Below are positions 46,488-57,336 of a DNA stretch of 64,000 nt, piece after piece. Each line of letters starts with the position of its first letter. Position 1 is the stretch's first letter. The stretch is from NCBI RefSeq assembly GCF_000182925.2, contig NC_026501.1, forward strand, positions 310,001 to 374,000. Direction: 5' to 3'. Under the pieces are notes generated by a model that did no database searches, was not told the DNA's origin, and saw only the letters and a program-made list of their open reading frames with translations. This DNA comes from Neurospora crassa OR74A (Eukaryota > Ascomycota > Sordariomycetes > Sordariales > Sordariaceae). Position numbers and translations under genes: made by a program.

Positions 46488-47542
46488 ATGACACAAAGCT
46501 TCACCTCTCTCCCGCAAGAGCTGCAGCTCGCAACCTCTGCCCACGTCAAGTACATCCAGAGTCTCGACTCCCGAAAGGACGAATATGACTACTGGTTGAC
46601 GGAGCATCTGCGTCTCAATGGCCTCTACTGGGGCTTGACCGCTCTGCACCTCCTCGGCCACCCCGAGGCTCTCCCGCGCGCTGAGACCATCGACTTTGTG
46701 CTATCATGCCAGCACGAGAACGGCGGCTTCGGAGCGGCACCCGGCCATGATGCCCACATGCTGTCCACCGTCAGTGCCGTGCAGATCCTCGCCATGGTCG
46801 ACGCCTTTGATGACCTCGAGACGCGTGGCCGGGGCAAGGCACAGGTCGGAAAGTGTGCGTTGCTTGTCATCAAACCTAGGTAAACCCCCATTGACACTTT
46901 GTACTGACACTGTCGGGTCCAGATATTGCCAGCCTCCAGAACCGCCAGACCGGCACGTTTGCGGGTGATGAGTGGGGTGAGGAAGACACTCGCTTCCTTT
47001 ACGGCGCCTTCAATGCCCTTTCTCTTCTTGGCCTCCTTCACCTTGTCGATGTTGACAAGGCCGTTGACCACATTGCTGCGTGCGCCAACTTTGACGGCGG
47101 CTACGGTGTCAGCCCTGGTGCCGAGTCCCACTCTGGTCAGATCTTCACGTGCGTCGCTGCCCTCACCATTGCTGGCCGCAAGGAGCTCATTGACGTTGAT
47201 CGCCTGGGCCGCTGGTTGAGTGAGAGGCAGATCGCTGGCGGCGGCTTGAACGGTCGTCCGGAAAAGAAGGAGGACGTGTGCTATAGCTGGTGGGTGCTGA
47301 GCAGTCTGGAAATGATTGGCAAGACGCACTGGATCGACAAGGCGAAGCTCACCAGCTTCATCCTGAGCTCGCAAGACACGGACAAGGGTGGCATCTCGGA
47401 CAGGCCTGGCGACATGGTGGATGTCTGGCACACCTGCTTTGGTATTGCGGGTCTGAGTTTGCTGGACTATCCGGGCTTGGAGCCGGTTGACGAGGTGTAT
47501 TGCATGCCCAAGTCGACCATCAAGCGTGTCCTGGGTCGTTAA
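46488..47542 (+). CDS. bet2: Rab geranylgeranyltransferase beta subunit (Bet2)
   Basis: A protein of 328 residues in two exons, 46488-46854 and 46923-47542; the 68-nt intron splits the Tyr codon in GK|YIASLQ. It is the catalytic subunit that adds geranylgeranyl groups to C-terminal cysteines of Rab GTPases delivered by the Rab escort protein. It has the alpha-alpha barrel repeats, each with a GGF/GGY/GGL/GGI turn ([59 protein letters not shown]). The zinc ligands are D240 and C242 in EDVCYSWW and H292 in DVWHTC, spaced exactly as in known beta subunits. Both length and ligands point to Bet2 rather than farnesyl or type I beta subunits. The ATG chosen is the one directly before TQSFTSLP. Confidence 0.93.
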
Positions 47543-49461
47543 GTGTGGTGTGATGTTGTCGGAATACAGTACGATGGCTCCTTCTATCAATCTCATCATC
47601 GTGACATGACACAGGATATCAACACAACTTACCTCCTGCCATCTAATAACCTTCCGACACGCACTCCAGGCGTCGGCAGGATACAAGGCGGGAGAAGAGA
47701 AACATCGTTCTCGTTTGGGCAAAAGACGTTATTGCATCCCTTCAGTGGGAATGTGAGGCGTTTGGAGCCCAGATGAGTAACTCCCTACTGGTTTATTGTT
47801 GCTTGAGAGTACCCAACATCAATCGACATGGTTAGGTAGGGGACATTCCATAGTGTTCCTATAATACAATTTTCTGTCACTTGAACCACTCGCACATTCT
47901 GTCTTTGTGTTGTCACTGTCTAATTGTCTACCTTTGCTCCTTGATGTTCTTGTTGGCACTCTTTGGTGTGTTCAATTCTTCTGACATTTGCAACCCAAGG
48001 CATAAAGCCATGATCCCTTCATCGTTTCCTTCGTCTTTCAAACTGAATTGTTCCTTGAGCTTTGTTTGAATGTAATGACCTGTTACTGCATCTACCCGTC
48101 TCGCAGCTTGGTCGCCTACCATTGGACAATTAGTTGCTGACTTGATGGTATCATTGAGAACAGTTTGAAGAAGTTGCCCGTTTGTTACGTTACCGTTGAT
48201 TGAGATGCAGGGACATGAAATAGTCTCACCAACGACACTTGCCTTTGACATCAACAGTGAGTTCTATGAGCTGATAGCAAGTTTTCTCAGGCAACCTGGA
48301 CACCTCTCGGGGCCGAAGATTAATCAACTTTTCCTGCGACTTCCTCCAGAAATCGTGATTTATTACGTTACAGTACCGCACTGCACACTCACCTTCCAGA
48401 CTCACCCCTCCAAATCCGTGATGGTTGGGTCTTCTTCGTTCCTTCCCTCTCAGGCGAGCTCACCCACTTTCCTCGCCCACCGACTGACACTCAGGCACCA
48501 AGGTGCCCACAAATCTCATTGTACCTTCCTCAAACTGTCCTCAGATTCGTGATCAACCGTTCTTTCCATTGTGTGTGTGCCCCCTGACGAGGGAGGGTTC
48601 TTCTTGTGCCCTCGGCTGGCTGAGTGGGCGGGAGTGGCTGTTGCACTTTTCAATTCTCGTTTCTGCAAAATCTCTGTCCTCCAAAGTTCCTCCTCTCTCC
48701 GACTCCCACCCTTCTCTCGACACGCATCTTCTGTCTGCTCGTCGTGGAAGTTCCTTCCCCTCCTTGACAACACCAATTGGTCTCTCTGTCCTCCAATCGC
48801 GTCATCAAGGAGACGGACGACTCGGACCCTGAAGTAAACATCTTCGATTATTCACGGAAAATTCACACTTCCTCCCTTCCTCCCCTTCTTCGTTCACTGA
48901 CCCGCCCGGACTTCTCTCCGGATCCCTTCTTTGTGGAGATGCATGTGATGGACCCTGTCGACAACACCAACATTGCCATCACCACTGCCTTCACTTTCTT
49001 GGAGACTCGTGCTTGCTAGGCTCCTGAAGTCGGCCTTATCACTGTACAATTCCGTCCTGAGCTACGCCAGTGTCCAGCTTCCTTGGGTCTTTCAGCAGAC
49101 AGCCTACAAAGTTCATCTATATACGCCACGGAGACTGACGCCTTCAACACGCCACTGCTTTCCACTTATGCATCACTCGTCAGGAACTCCTTGAACATCA
49201 ACACTGCCAGCACTCTCTCCCACACACATACACATTCAGATACCTCAAGTCTTGCCTGCCCATCCGTCTATCAAATCATACGTCTTCCCCTTACCACCAG
49301 CGGAGCCATTGCAGCCAGACAACTCTGCCTCTATTTCGGCTTGATCCTGCAGTCAACCCAGCCCCGACCTCCCCGGTCAACCCCCGGCAGTGAGTTACTG
49401 CCCTGTTGCAACTATGCATAACCACATTGCCGTCTGGTTGTTGACTTACACTTGCTAGACA
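47543..49461. other. Region between bet2 and the zinc-finger-like gene
   Basis: About 1.9 kb. The right half, rich in CT and short frames, is probably the leader of the next gene and may contain 5' UTR introns. A minus-strand frame at 47928-48251 is listed separately with low confidence. Confidence 0.5.
47928..48251 (-). CDS. Possible small hypothetical protein
   Basis: An ATG-started frame of 107 residues beginning MSKASVVGETISCPC. Composition is even, with few low-complexity runs. It has no recognised domain, its third codon positions are not GC-biased as in neighbouring genes, and I see no introns or promoter. It could be a small gene, a fragment or chance. Confidence 0.2.
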   Translation of the reverse strand: MSKASVVGETISCPCISINGNVTNGQLLQTVLNDTIKSATNCPMVGDQAARRVDAVTGHYIQTKLKEQFSLKDEGNDEGIMALCLGLQMSEELNTPKSANKNIKEQR

Positions 49462-51343
49462 ATGGCCGCCGTCGCTCCAATGGACGTGGAAAAGACAAAG
49501 TTCGACCCTACTTCGATCTCACTCAAGTGCACCCTCTGCCCCAAGCAACCATTGTTTTCCGATGTCTCTCACCTGCTCACACATTGCTCGTCCAAGAGTC
49601 ATCTGTCCCACCGCTTCAAGACAGAAATACGGGCACGTCACAACGATGCGGCGAGGGAGACCATACAACAATACCTCAAATGGGAGGAAAGCAGTGGTAT
49701 TCATGCGCTTCTTGAGGATCGGCTCGAAGCAAAGGAAAATAAGAAACCCGCAAAGCGTGGCCGGCCGGCCGGCACAGCTGTAAGTGGACACTGCTTCTCT
49801 GCCAATTCTCCCCTCGGAGGGGCGTTTGTTGACTGGACTCCCGCTACAGAATAGGCCCAAGGCTTTTCAAAATCGGGATGACTTGGTCAAAAACGAGGCG
49901 GCTGGCGAGCAGCTAGACCACACACCCGTCTTGGCCCACTGGATTACAGACCCGAACAACGCATCCTTCCAATTTCACAATTTGCGCCACGGTCACTCAT
50001 ACCTGGACCCTCCCGCTTTTCAAACTCCTGTTATGAAACGTCCGCGCTCTGACTATTCTGCCCCGGACACCCCCGAAAACATGTTTGCGAGCAAGTACAC
50101 TAGATGGCCTTCCGAGACTGCAATTTCGGATAGTATCCTCCCCTCCTCTGAGGTCACGTCTGAAATTACAGAGTTTGACGAGGAGGACGACGAATCCAGC
50201 AAGCTCAAGGGCATCCGGTATCCCGGCATGGGTCTCTTTGATTCCGCCAATGAGCAACAGAAGCGCAAGCGCAACCAACGCAAGGACGAGTCTGTCTTGA
50301 AGCTGATGGAGGAGGCTTCAACCACGATCGAACAGAAGGAGGTCATCTATAATGAAGACTGGACTTTTCAGCGTGAGCGCGATGTTTACGCTAGCCCCTC
50401 AGACTATGAGGGCAGCCCAGTGCGTCATCTTTCCTCGTCGCACATCTCTGTTTTGCCTCTTTTTGTTTCTTTCTAACGTATCTCGCCACAGGACCGTGAG
50501 CTGGAAGAGGCCGAGAACCACAAGAAGAAGCGCAACCGTCGCGCTCCCACCTTGACCAACGCGAAGCCGCGCGCCACCCGTTCTTCTGCGAGAAACAAGG
50601 CAGTCGCAAAGGCCAAGTCGACCCGCGAGGCGACCCTGTCTATTGAGCAAGATGAGAGTATGAGCCAGATCTCTGGTCACAGTCATGGAGCTATGGACAG
50701 CTATGATGTTTTCCATGATCCCCCGCAGCGCAGTCCTCGTGAGTCACTTGAGGTCCATTCTGATTCTATGGACCATCAAGCTAACTCCTGATTGCTCTAG
50801 ATCGTACTGGCAGCCCCATGGGGTCCTTGTAAGTCGTCGCGGACATTTGATTGAGTGAGCTTTACTGACCGCCATGCTTCCAGCTTCGAGCTTCGCCAAC
50901 GCCCAGCCTTGAAGATGCTTCCGTCGAACGGACCTCTGCCCTCCAATGCCCAGCATGGATCATCCGGACCCAAGCCTCTGAACGGCTCACAGCTGTCGTA
51001 CTTCTCGCCGCGGGATAGCATGGCGAATTCTTATTCCGGGCTCCCCAGCAATGGTCTCCCAAACAACGGTCTCCCCAGCAATGGATTCTTCTCGTCGCAG
51101 CAGCACCCCAGTTACAGTGGACTTAATCCTTTGAGTATTTCAGGCAGACCTTCCTATATGCAATCGTTCAGCTACAGTGGCTATGCGAACGAGTCTGCCA
51201 GGGCTCCCAACCCTTCAGCCTTTCAGCCAATCAACCCAATGGCCAGGAGCATGTCGACTGCCATGCCTTACTCAAGCTCGTATGCCAACCCGTATCCAGC
51301 TGATCCAGCTCTCGAGCGCCCACCCTCCGAATTTGATGTTTGA
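49462..51343 (+). CDS. Zinc-finger-like protein of unknown role, with a microexon
   Basis: A protein of 540 residues in five exons: 49462-49779, 49850-50419, 50492-50738, 50801-50828 and 50884-51343. Every junction has GT..AG ends and keeps frame. Near the N-terminus C23, C26, H37 and H41 (LKCTLCPKQ...SHLLTHCSSKSH) form a C2H2-like finger. A basic stretch follows, including KPAKRGRPAG, which resembles an AT-hook. The middle has acidic and Lys-rich segments, including NHKKKRNRRAP. The C-terminal third is Ser/Asn/Pro-rich with repeats LPSNGLPNNGLPSNGF. A nuclear, DNA-associated role is a reasonable inference, but I do not recognise the family. The fourth exon is only 28 bases (HRTGSPMG plus split codons). 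Confidence 0.82.
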
Positions 51344-53337
51344 GCACCAGCATGTAGGGCATGTTATACTCTCACGAACGCCGCAAAAGCATGATGTTGA
51401 TGTTGTGGAAAACCAAAAGTATCCCAGTTGGTGGAATGACTTTGACGTTTTGAGATGGCCGTTTTTATGTTTTGTGTTTATGCGTGCGGCGGAAAAAAAG
51501 TTTTTAGTCTAACTTTACTGGTGTTTGATATCACAGCTGCATTTGTTTCGGGAGTCCAAGTAAACACACTTTTTGTTCTTATACTTGGTTGGAAGTTAGT
51601 GTCATCTTTAACCTTATACTGCATGGCGGGAGGATGATTTGTTTTACCTATCTCTACTTTCATGGTAACCGGGACTTTGGCGCATCTGAAAGAGAGTGGA
51701 AAGATCGAGGATAGACGTTCCAAGACGGAGAGACTCTCGGCGATACCCAAGTCAGGTTGATAGGCCCGTGGCCAGTGGGATGTATCGTTAAGATAGTGTG
51801 ACCAGACATGATCCCTATGGATGAGCATCGTCACTGGCTTAGGGATTCTATAGTTACTGCACCTTTGGGTGTGTGAGACCGCAGTTTGTAGCTCGTTAAT
51901 TGAGTTGAATGATTGTGGTTCCAAGCGAGGCTATGGCCGTGTGGTCTTGTGGCTTGAGTGACTTGTAGCTGCTGCTTGCTCCGTTTCTGTTGCCAACGAT
52001 GAGCCCCTCCATTTCCCTCCACGCTTGGTCCACGCGTTTAGGGTTAAACCAGCACCCTTCAATTGATGATCATGGGCCATAGCACGGGTTTGGTTTTATT
52101 TACTTGACAGTCTGGATAGCCGCGTCGATCATTGTCTTTTCGATTTCCAAAGGGAAGACGTGATGGGAGACAACCTGGACCGGGAGGAGGTGTCTTGGTC
52201 GAACTCCAATCGGATAATCTGCCGCAAGAGAAAAAAGAAAATGGGGGGTTAAAAAAGAAGGAAGAGAGGACAACGAAAAATTGGGTTCGCGACATGCTGC
52301 ATTTTCACAATAATCCCAAGTCCTATCACCCTCATGCACAACACCAACCTAACCTTTCAAAACCAACAATTATTGGATTAATGACCTACCTTATTTAAAC
52401 GAAAGTTTGGGACCAGAAACAAGTGACCATGCCACATATATGCCAACATTCGTATCTCTAGGTACCTAGGTAGGTACATAGGTAGGTAGGTATTCATGGA
52501 GCTAGATGATGATACCTTGATATTTACTAGGAAGTTATCCTAATACTCCACCCTTTTTGTTGGGGGTTTTTTTTTTCCCTTTTTTTTCCCCAACTCTCGT
52601 TTTCATCATTATTTTCTTTTTTTTTCTCTTTATCTTCTTGGGGGGGTCTTCTCCAGCCGACTCCGATAGGTATCTACTCGAGTGAAACTAGGTGCCTATG
52701 GTGAGTTCCGGCCGCCGGGCCCTCTGCACATATTACCTACTTGGGATGGTTGGTAAAAAAAAAAAAACTCTACTGTACTGTACCGTAGGGTCCTCCCGCT
52801 CTGGTTGAGTTGTGAGTTGTGAGTGAGTGTGTGCTTGAACTTGATGAGCTGGAGTATTATTATTATCCGTCGTCGTTCCTATTTTGCATTCTTCGCATTG
52901 GTTCATTGGCATTGGCATCGTCCTTATAACATTCCTATTTCCATGCCCATGGTGCTAGAGGTAGGTAGGTAGGTACCCTTTGTTCCTCCAATCCGTCCCA
53001 TCCCCTCCTCCTATGAAATAAATCCATCCTTCCTGGTATAACACATATCTCTCTCTCTCCTCCTGTACGTGGTTCTTCTTTCTTTCTTTCCAGCGTACGT
53101 CAATTCGCTAGTCTCTTTCTTTGACGAACTTTTTTTTCTTTCTTTGTTACCGGAATTTGAAGTTTGATGATGATGATTGTTTTGCTTGTATTATCCTGAA
53201 TGATTAATTCCCTTGTGTGTTTATGCCGTCTTTCTTTCCTCTTCTTCCATGTTCCATGGTCTCAATTCTTATGCTTCTTGTTGTGTTTGCTTCTTCCACT
53301 ACTTCCACTAATTCCACTACTTCGTTCTCTCCGTGCC

Positions 53338-53341
53338 TCAT

Positions 53342-53376
<35 letters not shown>
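53338..53376. repeat. CATC tetranucleotide repeat
   Basis: About nine tandem CATC units, one with G for A, downstream of the disordered-protein gene. Confidence 0.85.
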
Positions 53377-53377
<1 letters not shown>

Positions 53378-53589
53378 CCATTTATTACCCCTTCTTGCTC
53401 TAATCTCTTTAGCCTCCCCCCTCCCACTTCCCCTTCCACTTCCCCACCTCCCACTCTTTCTCGTGTTTTTTTCCAACAAGGCTGCTCTCCTGCCTCCCCC
53501 CCTCCCTTTTCTTTTTCTTTTTCTTCCCCCTCTTACTTTGTCCACTCCTTTCACTTTCATTAACCCCCTTATCCATGCCCCCACAATTC

Positions 53590-53591
<2 letters not shown>

Positions 53592-53632
<41 letters not shown>
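53592..53632. repeat. Homopolymer A tract, about 41 bases
   Basis: A run of about 41 A on the plus strand, so poly(T) on the coding strand of the gene that ends at 53638. It begins five bases after that stop codon, and so lies at the very start of the 3' UTR. Confidence 0.9.
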
Positions 53633-53634
<2 letters not shown>

Positions 53635-53637
53635 CCA

Positions 53638-56600
53638 TCACAACACATCCTCAAAACCCCTCAAATCCACCAAAAACCGCCTCAGCGGCAACCCCGTCTT
53701 ATGTCGAAACCACGCATCGAGTTCTTCGTCTGCCGACGCGGCGCACATGATTTGTAGCCCTTTGAGGATATCGATCGCGGGGAGGTGGCGGTCTGGATGG
53801 TTGGAGGACGGTCTATTTCTTCTCTTCCTCTTGCTTCTCCCTTTATTGGATGATGAGTCTTGGGTGGACGGGTGGGTGGTGAAGAAATTGTGCAGGAGTG
53901 AGGAGGAGCGGGAGGATGGGATTGGGGGACGATGAGAAGAAAGACGATGAGAAGGACGCTGAGAAGGGGGATGCTGGGAGGGGGGTCGTTGAGATGGGCG
54001 TTGAGACAGGGGACGTTGAGAAGGGACACGCTGGTGGGAGCTTGCTCGTTGAGAGGGGGGACGATGAGATGGACGTTGAGACAGGGGACCTTGAGAAGGG
54101 ACACGCTGGTGGGAGACAAAGCTACTCCGCTTGCTAACCCGAAACCGTTGTGCCTGTCCCTTATCAACTTCACGGGAGTTTCGCCGACTAGATTTACTCT
54201 CCGGCTTAGAAGGTGGGAGTGGGCGGGAAGGAAACGCAGCGGGATCAGGAACAGAACCATGACTCGGTTCAGGGCGAGTAATCCGTAGCGGTGCACGACC
54301 TTCAATTCCCTTGGGAATATAAGTCGTCGAGGCCGAAACTGCATCTACAACTGGAACAGACGGGCAGCGCACTTCAATAGAAGCCAACACCGACGGTCCT
54401 GAACTGGAAGGTGGTGGTGGTCTTGACGATGGCACCCTGGGAATAACCACAGCCATTGCTTCTTCCACTTCCGGCGTTGGCGATGCCGTCGTCGTTCCAC
54501 CTACTTGCTCCTCCTCCCTTTCCACCGTGCTGGCCAGAGAAGGAGGCTTCGACCGCGGACTGTGACTACCTTTACCCCCCACCGCACATGTACCACTCAG
54601 CACCATCTTCTGCCTCCTCAACGCCGCAGCCTTTTGCAACCTCTGCGACGGAGACGGCGCATCCTTGCTGCTCGTGGATCGTTGATGTTCACCCGTTGCT
54701 TTGTTCGGTTTCGATTTTGATTTCGACAATGACTTGATTGTACCGGAAGGAGTAGAAGTAGCTACACTCTCCCCCATGGCTTGCATCCGTCGCACAGCTT
54801 CATCAAGAGCTTGATCTAAGCATGAAAGCGTGCCGGTTCTGACACTCTCCGGCACTTCTATACTTGATACGACGCTGGGATGGGGAGTTTTGGTGATAAC
54901 AGTGGCTTCGCTAACGCTGTTTCGTTTGGTATTGCGTATCAGTAATTGGCCGTAACTCTTTGCTGCTGGCTGGATTATAATGGCCGTTCCGTAACTGGTG
55001 GTGGTGGCAGTGGACTGGATGGATGGGGTGGTGGTGGTGGTGGTGGTGTTTTGTTGACGACCATGGTTAATGACTTTTTGTTGCTGTTGTTTGTCTGGTG
55101 ATGGCTCTTTTTGTTCCACGATGGTAGGCGGGAATTGGCGCATGGCTGCGCTCCAGCTGGAGTTGCGCGAGGGACCGCTGCCGTGTCGGACCAGGACTTG
55201 GGAAAAGACACGCGGGAGGGCAGGGAGGGATTTGTCGGAGTTTGGAATGCCGGCGGGTTTTGGTGCAGGTGGTGGGGTGGTTATTGGTTGGGTGTTTCCT
55301 TTCTTCTCTTCATCGGGGATTGAGGGAGGCCGACGCTCTGGGGATGATGCTTCGGGGTTTGCAAACACTGCTTCTGGCGTTGCTGTTGAATTGGGTGGTG
55401 GTGACAACGACGGGTCGGAAAGCTTGTCTTTTCCGCTCTTCTGTGATATCTGTTCAACATTGATAGGAGAGGGAGAGTCATCTTTCTTAGAGGTATTATT
55501 GTTGAGCTCCTTAGTCTCGGTTCCTCCATCTAGTCGCAGCCATTCGCTTCCTGGCGGTGACATCTTCCCAAGCAAGGGCGCGAGTTTGCCTCTCCGGTGG
55601 TATGCCCTTTGCTCCTTGGATGTCACCGCAAGCCCGGCTTTTCGAAATTGGTCGCGGTAGGGGAGAAGCTCATTCACTGTGCGGATGGATCCATGCGTTT
55701 CACCGACATCAGCAGGAGAATCTGGAATCTTGCTAGCACCGCCCTTCGATTGTGCCTCTTGGGACTCCTTTGACCTATTCAACGCTTTTCGACGCTGGCA
55801 GAAGCGGGATACAATATGGCGGCTGTTGGACGATGATGCGTGGGCGCGGTCTTTATTACCAGAGCCTTTCTTGTGAGGTTTGATCCGTTTGTTAGTAGAA
55901 CCCCAGGTCTCGGGAGGGACCCACGTCTGAGCATGCAGTGGAAGCTTGCGCAGTTGTGATGCCCCCGGTCTGACAGGAGCCGGTCTTACGGGAGCTTTTC
56001 CTCTCGGAGTTGGCGTGCCTGGACTTGGTCTTGGCTTCGGCATTGGAGCACTCGGGCCTTCAGGCGGGGGAGGAAGGGGTCGCAACTTGATGACGGATCG
56101 CTTATCTCTGCTGATGTGTAACAGTGGCTCTTTGGCTGGCGGCTTGGGGACCTTGGGCGGTGATTTCACAGGTGATTTTGGAAGCTCTCCCCAATACGCT
56201 CCAGGTGGTTTCTCCGCATGTTTCTCAGACGGGCTTCCTAGGCAACAGTGTCGGTGCTGGTCTTCCTGCGAAGAGGAGGCATCATGGGGCGTAACCTTGG
56301 CATACGAACCGTGACTCTTGTCCAGCTGTCTTGGGCCTTGTTTGTAGTCGATATTCTGCCATATCACTGGTATAGCACCGCCATTTCCACGCTTCTGAGG
56401 GTTAGGCTTGCTGCGCTGATACGACGACCTTTTTCTCGAGGACCCCGAAGAAAGACGATTCCGGCACCCGTTGGAGCGGACAAACGAGACACGGACTTTG
56501 GTGGCGTGCCGCTTGGCCTGAGCTCGACGGAGTTTGTGGAGGGACAGACTGAGGGGTTTGCGAAAGACTTCCTCGGCTGCGCGGCGGGCGACACTGGGAC

Positions 56601-56652
56601 TGCGGGAGGGAGAGGAGGTGTTGATCTTGGGCCGACGGTGCGGACTTCCTTT
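53638..56652 (-). CDS. Large disordered Ser/Pro-rich protein, 5' end unresolved
   Basis: An open frame of about 1004 codons on the minus strand, ending RRFLVDLRGFEDVL. I do not recognise the family. The N-terminal part is Ser/Arg-rich (INTSSPSRSPSVARR). The segment VNELLPYRDQFRKAGLAVTS near residue 330 may be a short conserved motif. Several Pro-rich and Thr-rich segments follow, then about ten units of SQRP/SHRP type near residues 840-930. The end, PAIDILKGLQIMCAASADEELDAWF, is the only part that looks folded. The frame has no ATG until far inside (APMPKPRPS). An in-frame ATG at 56676 (MPAYNLA) is followed after seven codons by TAG at 56655-56653, directly before the open frame. CTTAG there could instead be a splice acceptor for an upstream exon. 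The 5' end given is the limit of the open frame, not a proven start. Confidence 0.65.
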   Translation of the reverse strand, partial: KGSPHRRPKINTSSPSRSPSVARRAAEEVFRKPLSLSLHKLRRAQAKRHATKVRVSFVRSNGCRNRLSSGSSRKRSSYQRSKPNPQKRGNGGAIPVIWQNIDYKQGPRQLDKSHGSYAKVTPHDASSSQEDQHRHCCLGSPSEKHAEKPPGAYWGELPKSPVKSPPKVPKPPAKEPLLHISRDKRSVIKLRPLPPPPEGPSAPMPKPRPSPGTPTPRGKAPVRPAPVRPGASQLRKLPLHAQTWVPPETWGSTNKRIKPHKKGSGNKDRAHASSSNSRHIVSRFCQRRKALNRSKESQEAQSKGGASKIPDSPADVGETHGSIRTVNELLPYRDQFRKAGLAVTSKEQRAYHRRGKLAPLLGKMSPPGSEWLRLDGGTETKELNNNTSKKDDSPSPINVEQISQKSGKDKLSDPSLSPPPNSTATPEAVFANPEASSPERRPPSIPDEEKKGNTQPITTPPPAPKPAGIPNSDKSLPALPRVFSQVLVRHGSGPSRNSSWSAAMRQFPPTIVEQKEPSPDKQQQQKVINHGRQQNTTTTTTTPSIQSTATTTSYGTAIIIQPAAKSYGQLLIRNTKRNSVSEATVITKTPHPSVVSSIEVPESVRTGTLSCLDQALDEAVRRMQAMGESVATSTPSGTIKSLSKSKSKPNKATGEHQRSTSSKDAPSPSQRLQKAAALRRQKMVLSGTCAVGGKGSHSPRSKPPSLASTVEREEEQVGGTTTASPTPEVEEAMAVVIPRVPSSRPPPPSSSGPSVLASIEVRCPSVPVVDAVSASTTYIPKGIEGRAPLRITRPEPSHGSVPDPAAFPSRPLPPSKPESKSSRRNSREVDKGQAQRFRVSKRSSFVSHQRVPSQGPLSQRPSHRPPSQRASSHQRVPSQRPLSQRPSQRPPSQHPPSQRPSHRLSSHRPPIPSSRSSSLLHNFFTTHPSTQDSSSNKGRSKRKRRNRPSSNHPDRHLPAIDILKGLQIMCAASADEELDAWFRHKTGLPLRRFLVDLRGFEDVL

Positions 56653-57033
56653 CTAAGCTAAGTTGTATGCAGGCATTGTCGGGCCATTTCTAATCCAAGA
56701 GGGGCAGATCCAAGAGGGAATTGTTCAAAGCCGTGGGTAGGTCTGCTGGAAATGACTGACTGGTGATGTGCGGATGTTGTTGTTGTTGTTGTTGTTGTTG
56801 TTATTGTTGGACTGGACTTGGGAGAGGGAACACGGAGATAGACAGGAGATGTTGGATCAAGAGGGGAGGGCTGTGGACAGAAGGGGCCAGTCATGCCACT
56901 CAGTTGAGGCCATGGAGGGGACGGAAAGAAAGAAGCAGGTTGGATTAAATATAAAGTGCCGCCAGCGGTAGGAGAAGGAGTGATGATGATGATGACGGTT
57001 GACAAAGTGAAGGAAGCTTCCCTCGGTCGGTTG

Positions 57034-57336
57034 CTATCTGATATCCTTGACTCCGGGCGAAGCGTACATTTCCAGCTGGCGCGACCCCTTGCGCAGGAGG
57101 AACTCGATGGCGGAGAAGTCTCTCTTGTCGACCTTGATGTTCTTTTCGAACTCGGTTCTAGATTCCGGATTAGCGTCATGTTGTAGGTAGGTCTGAGGGG
57201 TGAGTATCTCCAGGAAATCTCACCTAGCAAAGGCCTTGAAGTGAGCCCGGGTGGCTTCCGGCTTTTTGCGGCACTCGCGCAGACACTTGCGGTAGAGTCT
57301 GAGGACCTCCTTTTGCAGGCCAGACAAGCGGGCCAT
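57034..57336 (-). CDS. sdh6: Succinate dehydrogenase assembly factor 1 (LYR protein)
   Basis: A 78-residue protein in two exons, 57336-57224 and 57157-57034, separated by a 66-nt intron with GTGAGA donor and TCTAG acceptor. Each exon is too short to stand out as an open frame. The sequence starts MARLSGLQKEVLRLYRKCLR, with the LYR motif at residues 14-16, continues KKPEATRAHFKAFARTEFEK, then DKRDFSAIEFLLRKGSRQLE and ends SPGVKDIR. This is the SDHAF1/Sdh6 family, with the same length as yeast Sdh6. The protein works in the mitochondrial matrix, guiding iron-sulfur clusters into the SDH iron-sulfur subunit. It lies head to head with the FAH-family gene. Identification rests on close similarity over the whole length. 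Confidence 0.93.

Larger units (their letters stand above)
51344..53637. other. Region between two convergent genes, repeat-rich
   Basis: No conserved frame over 2.3 kb. It contains GGTAGGTA clusters at about 52460-52495 and 52961-52976, T tracts near 52570-52630, CATC repeats at 53338-53376 and a poly(A) run at 53592-53632. The ends are the likely 3' UTRs of the flanking genes. Confidence 0.55.

Noticed and set aside
53200-53750. Plus- and minus-strand frames with poly-Lys or poly-Phe
   Set aside because: They arise from the 41-base A tract and pyrimidine-rich DNA.
56658-57230. 190-residue minus-strand open frame over the sdh6 second exon
   Set aside because: It reads the sdh6 exon in the wrong frame; the short spliced sdh6 gene explains the conservation.
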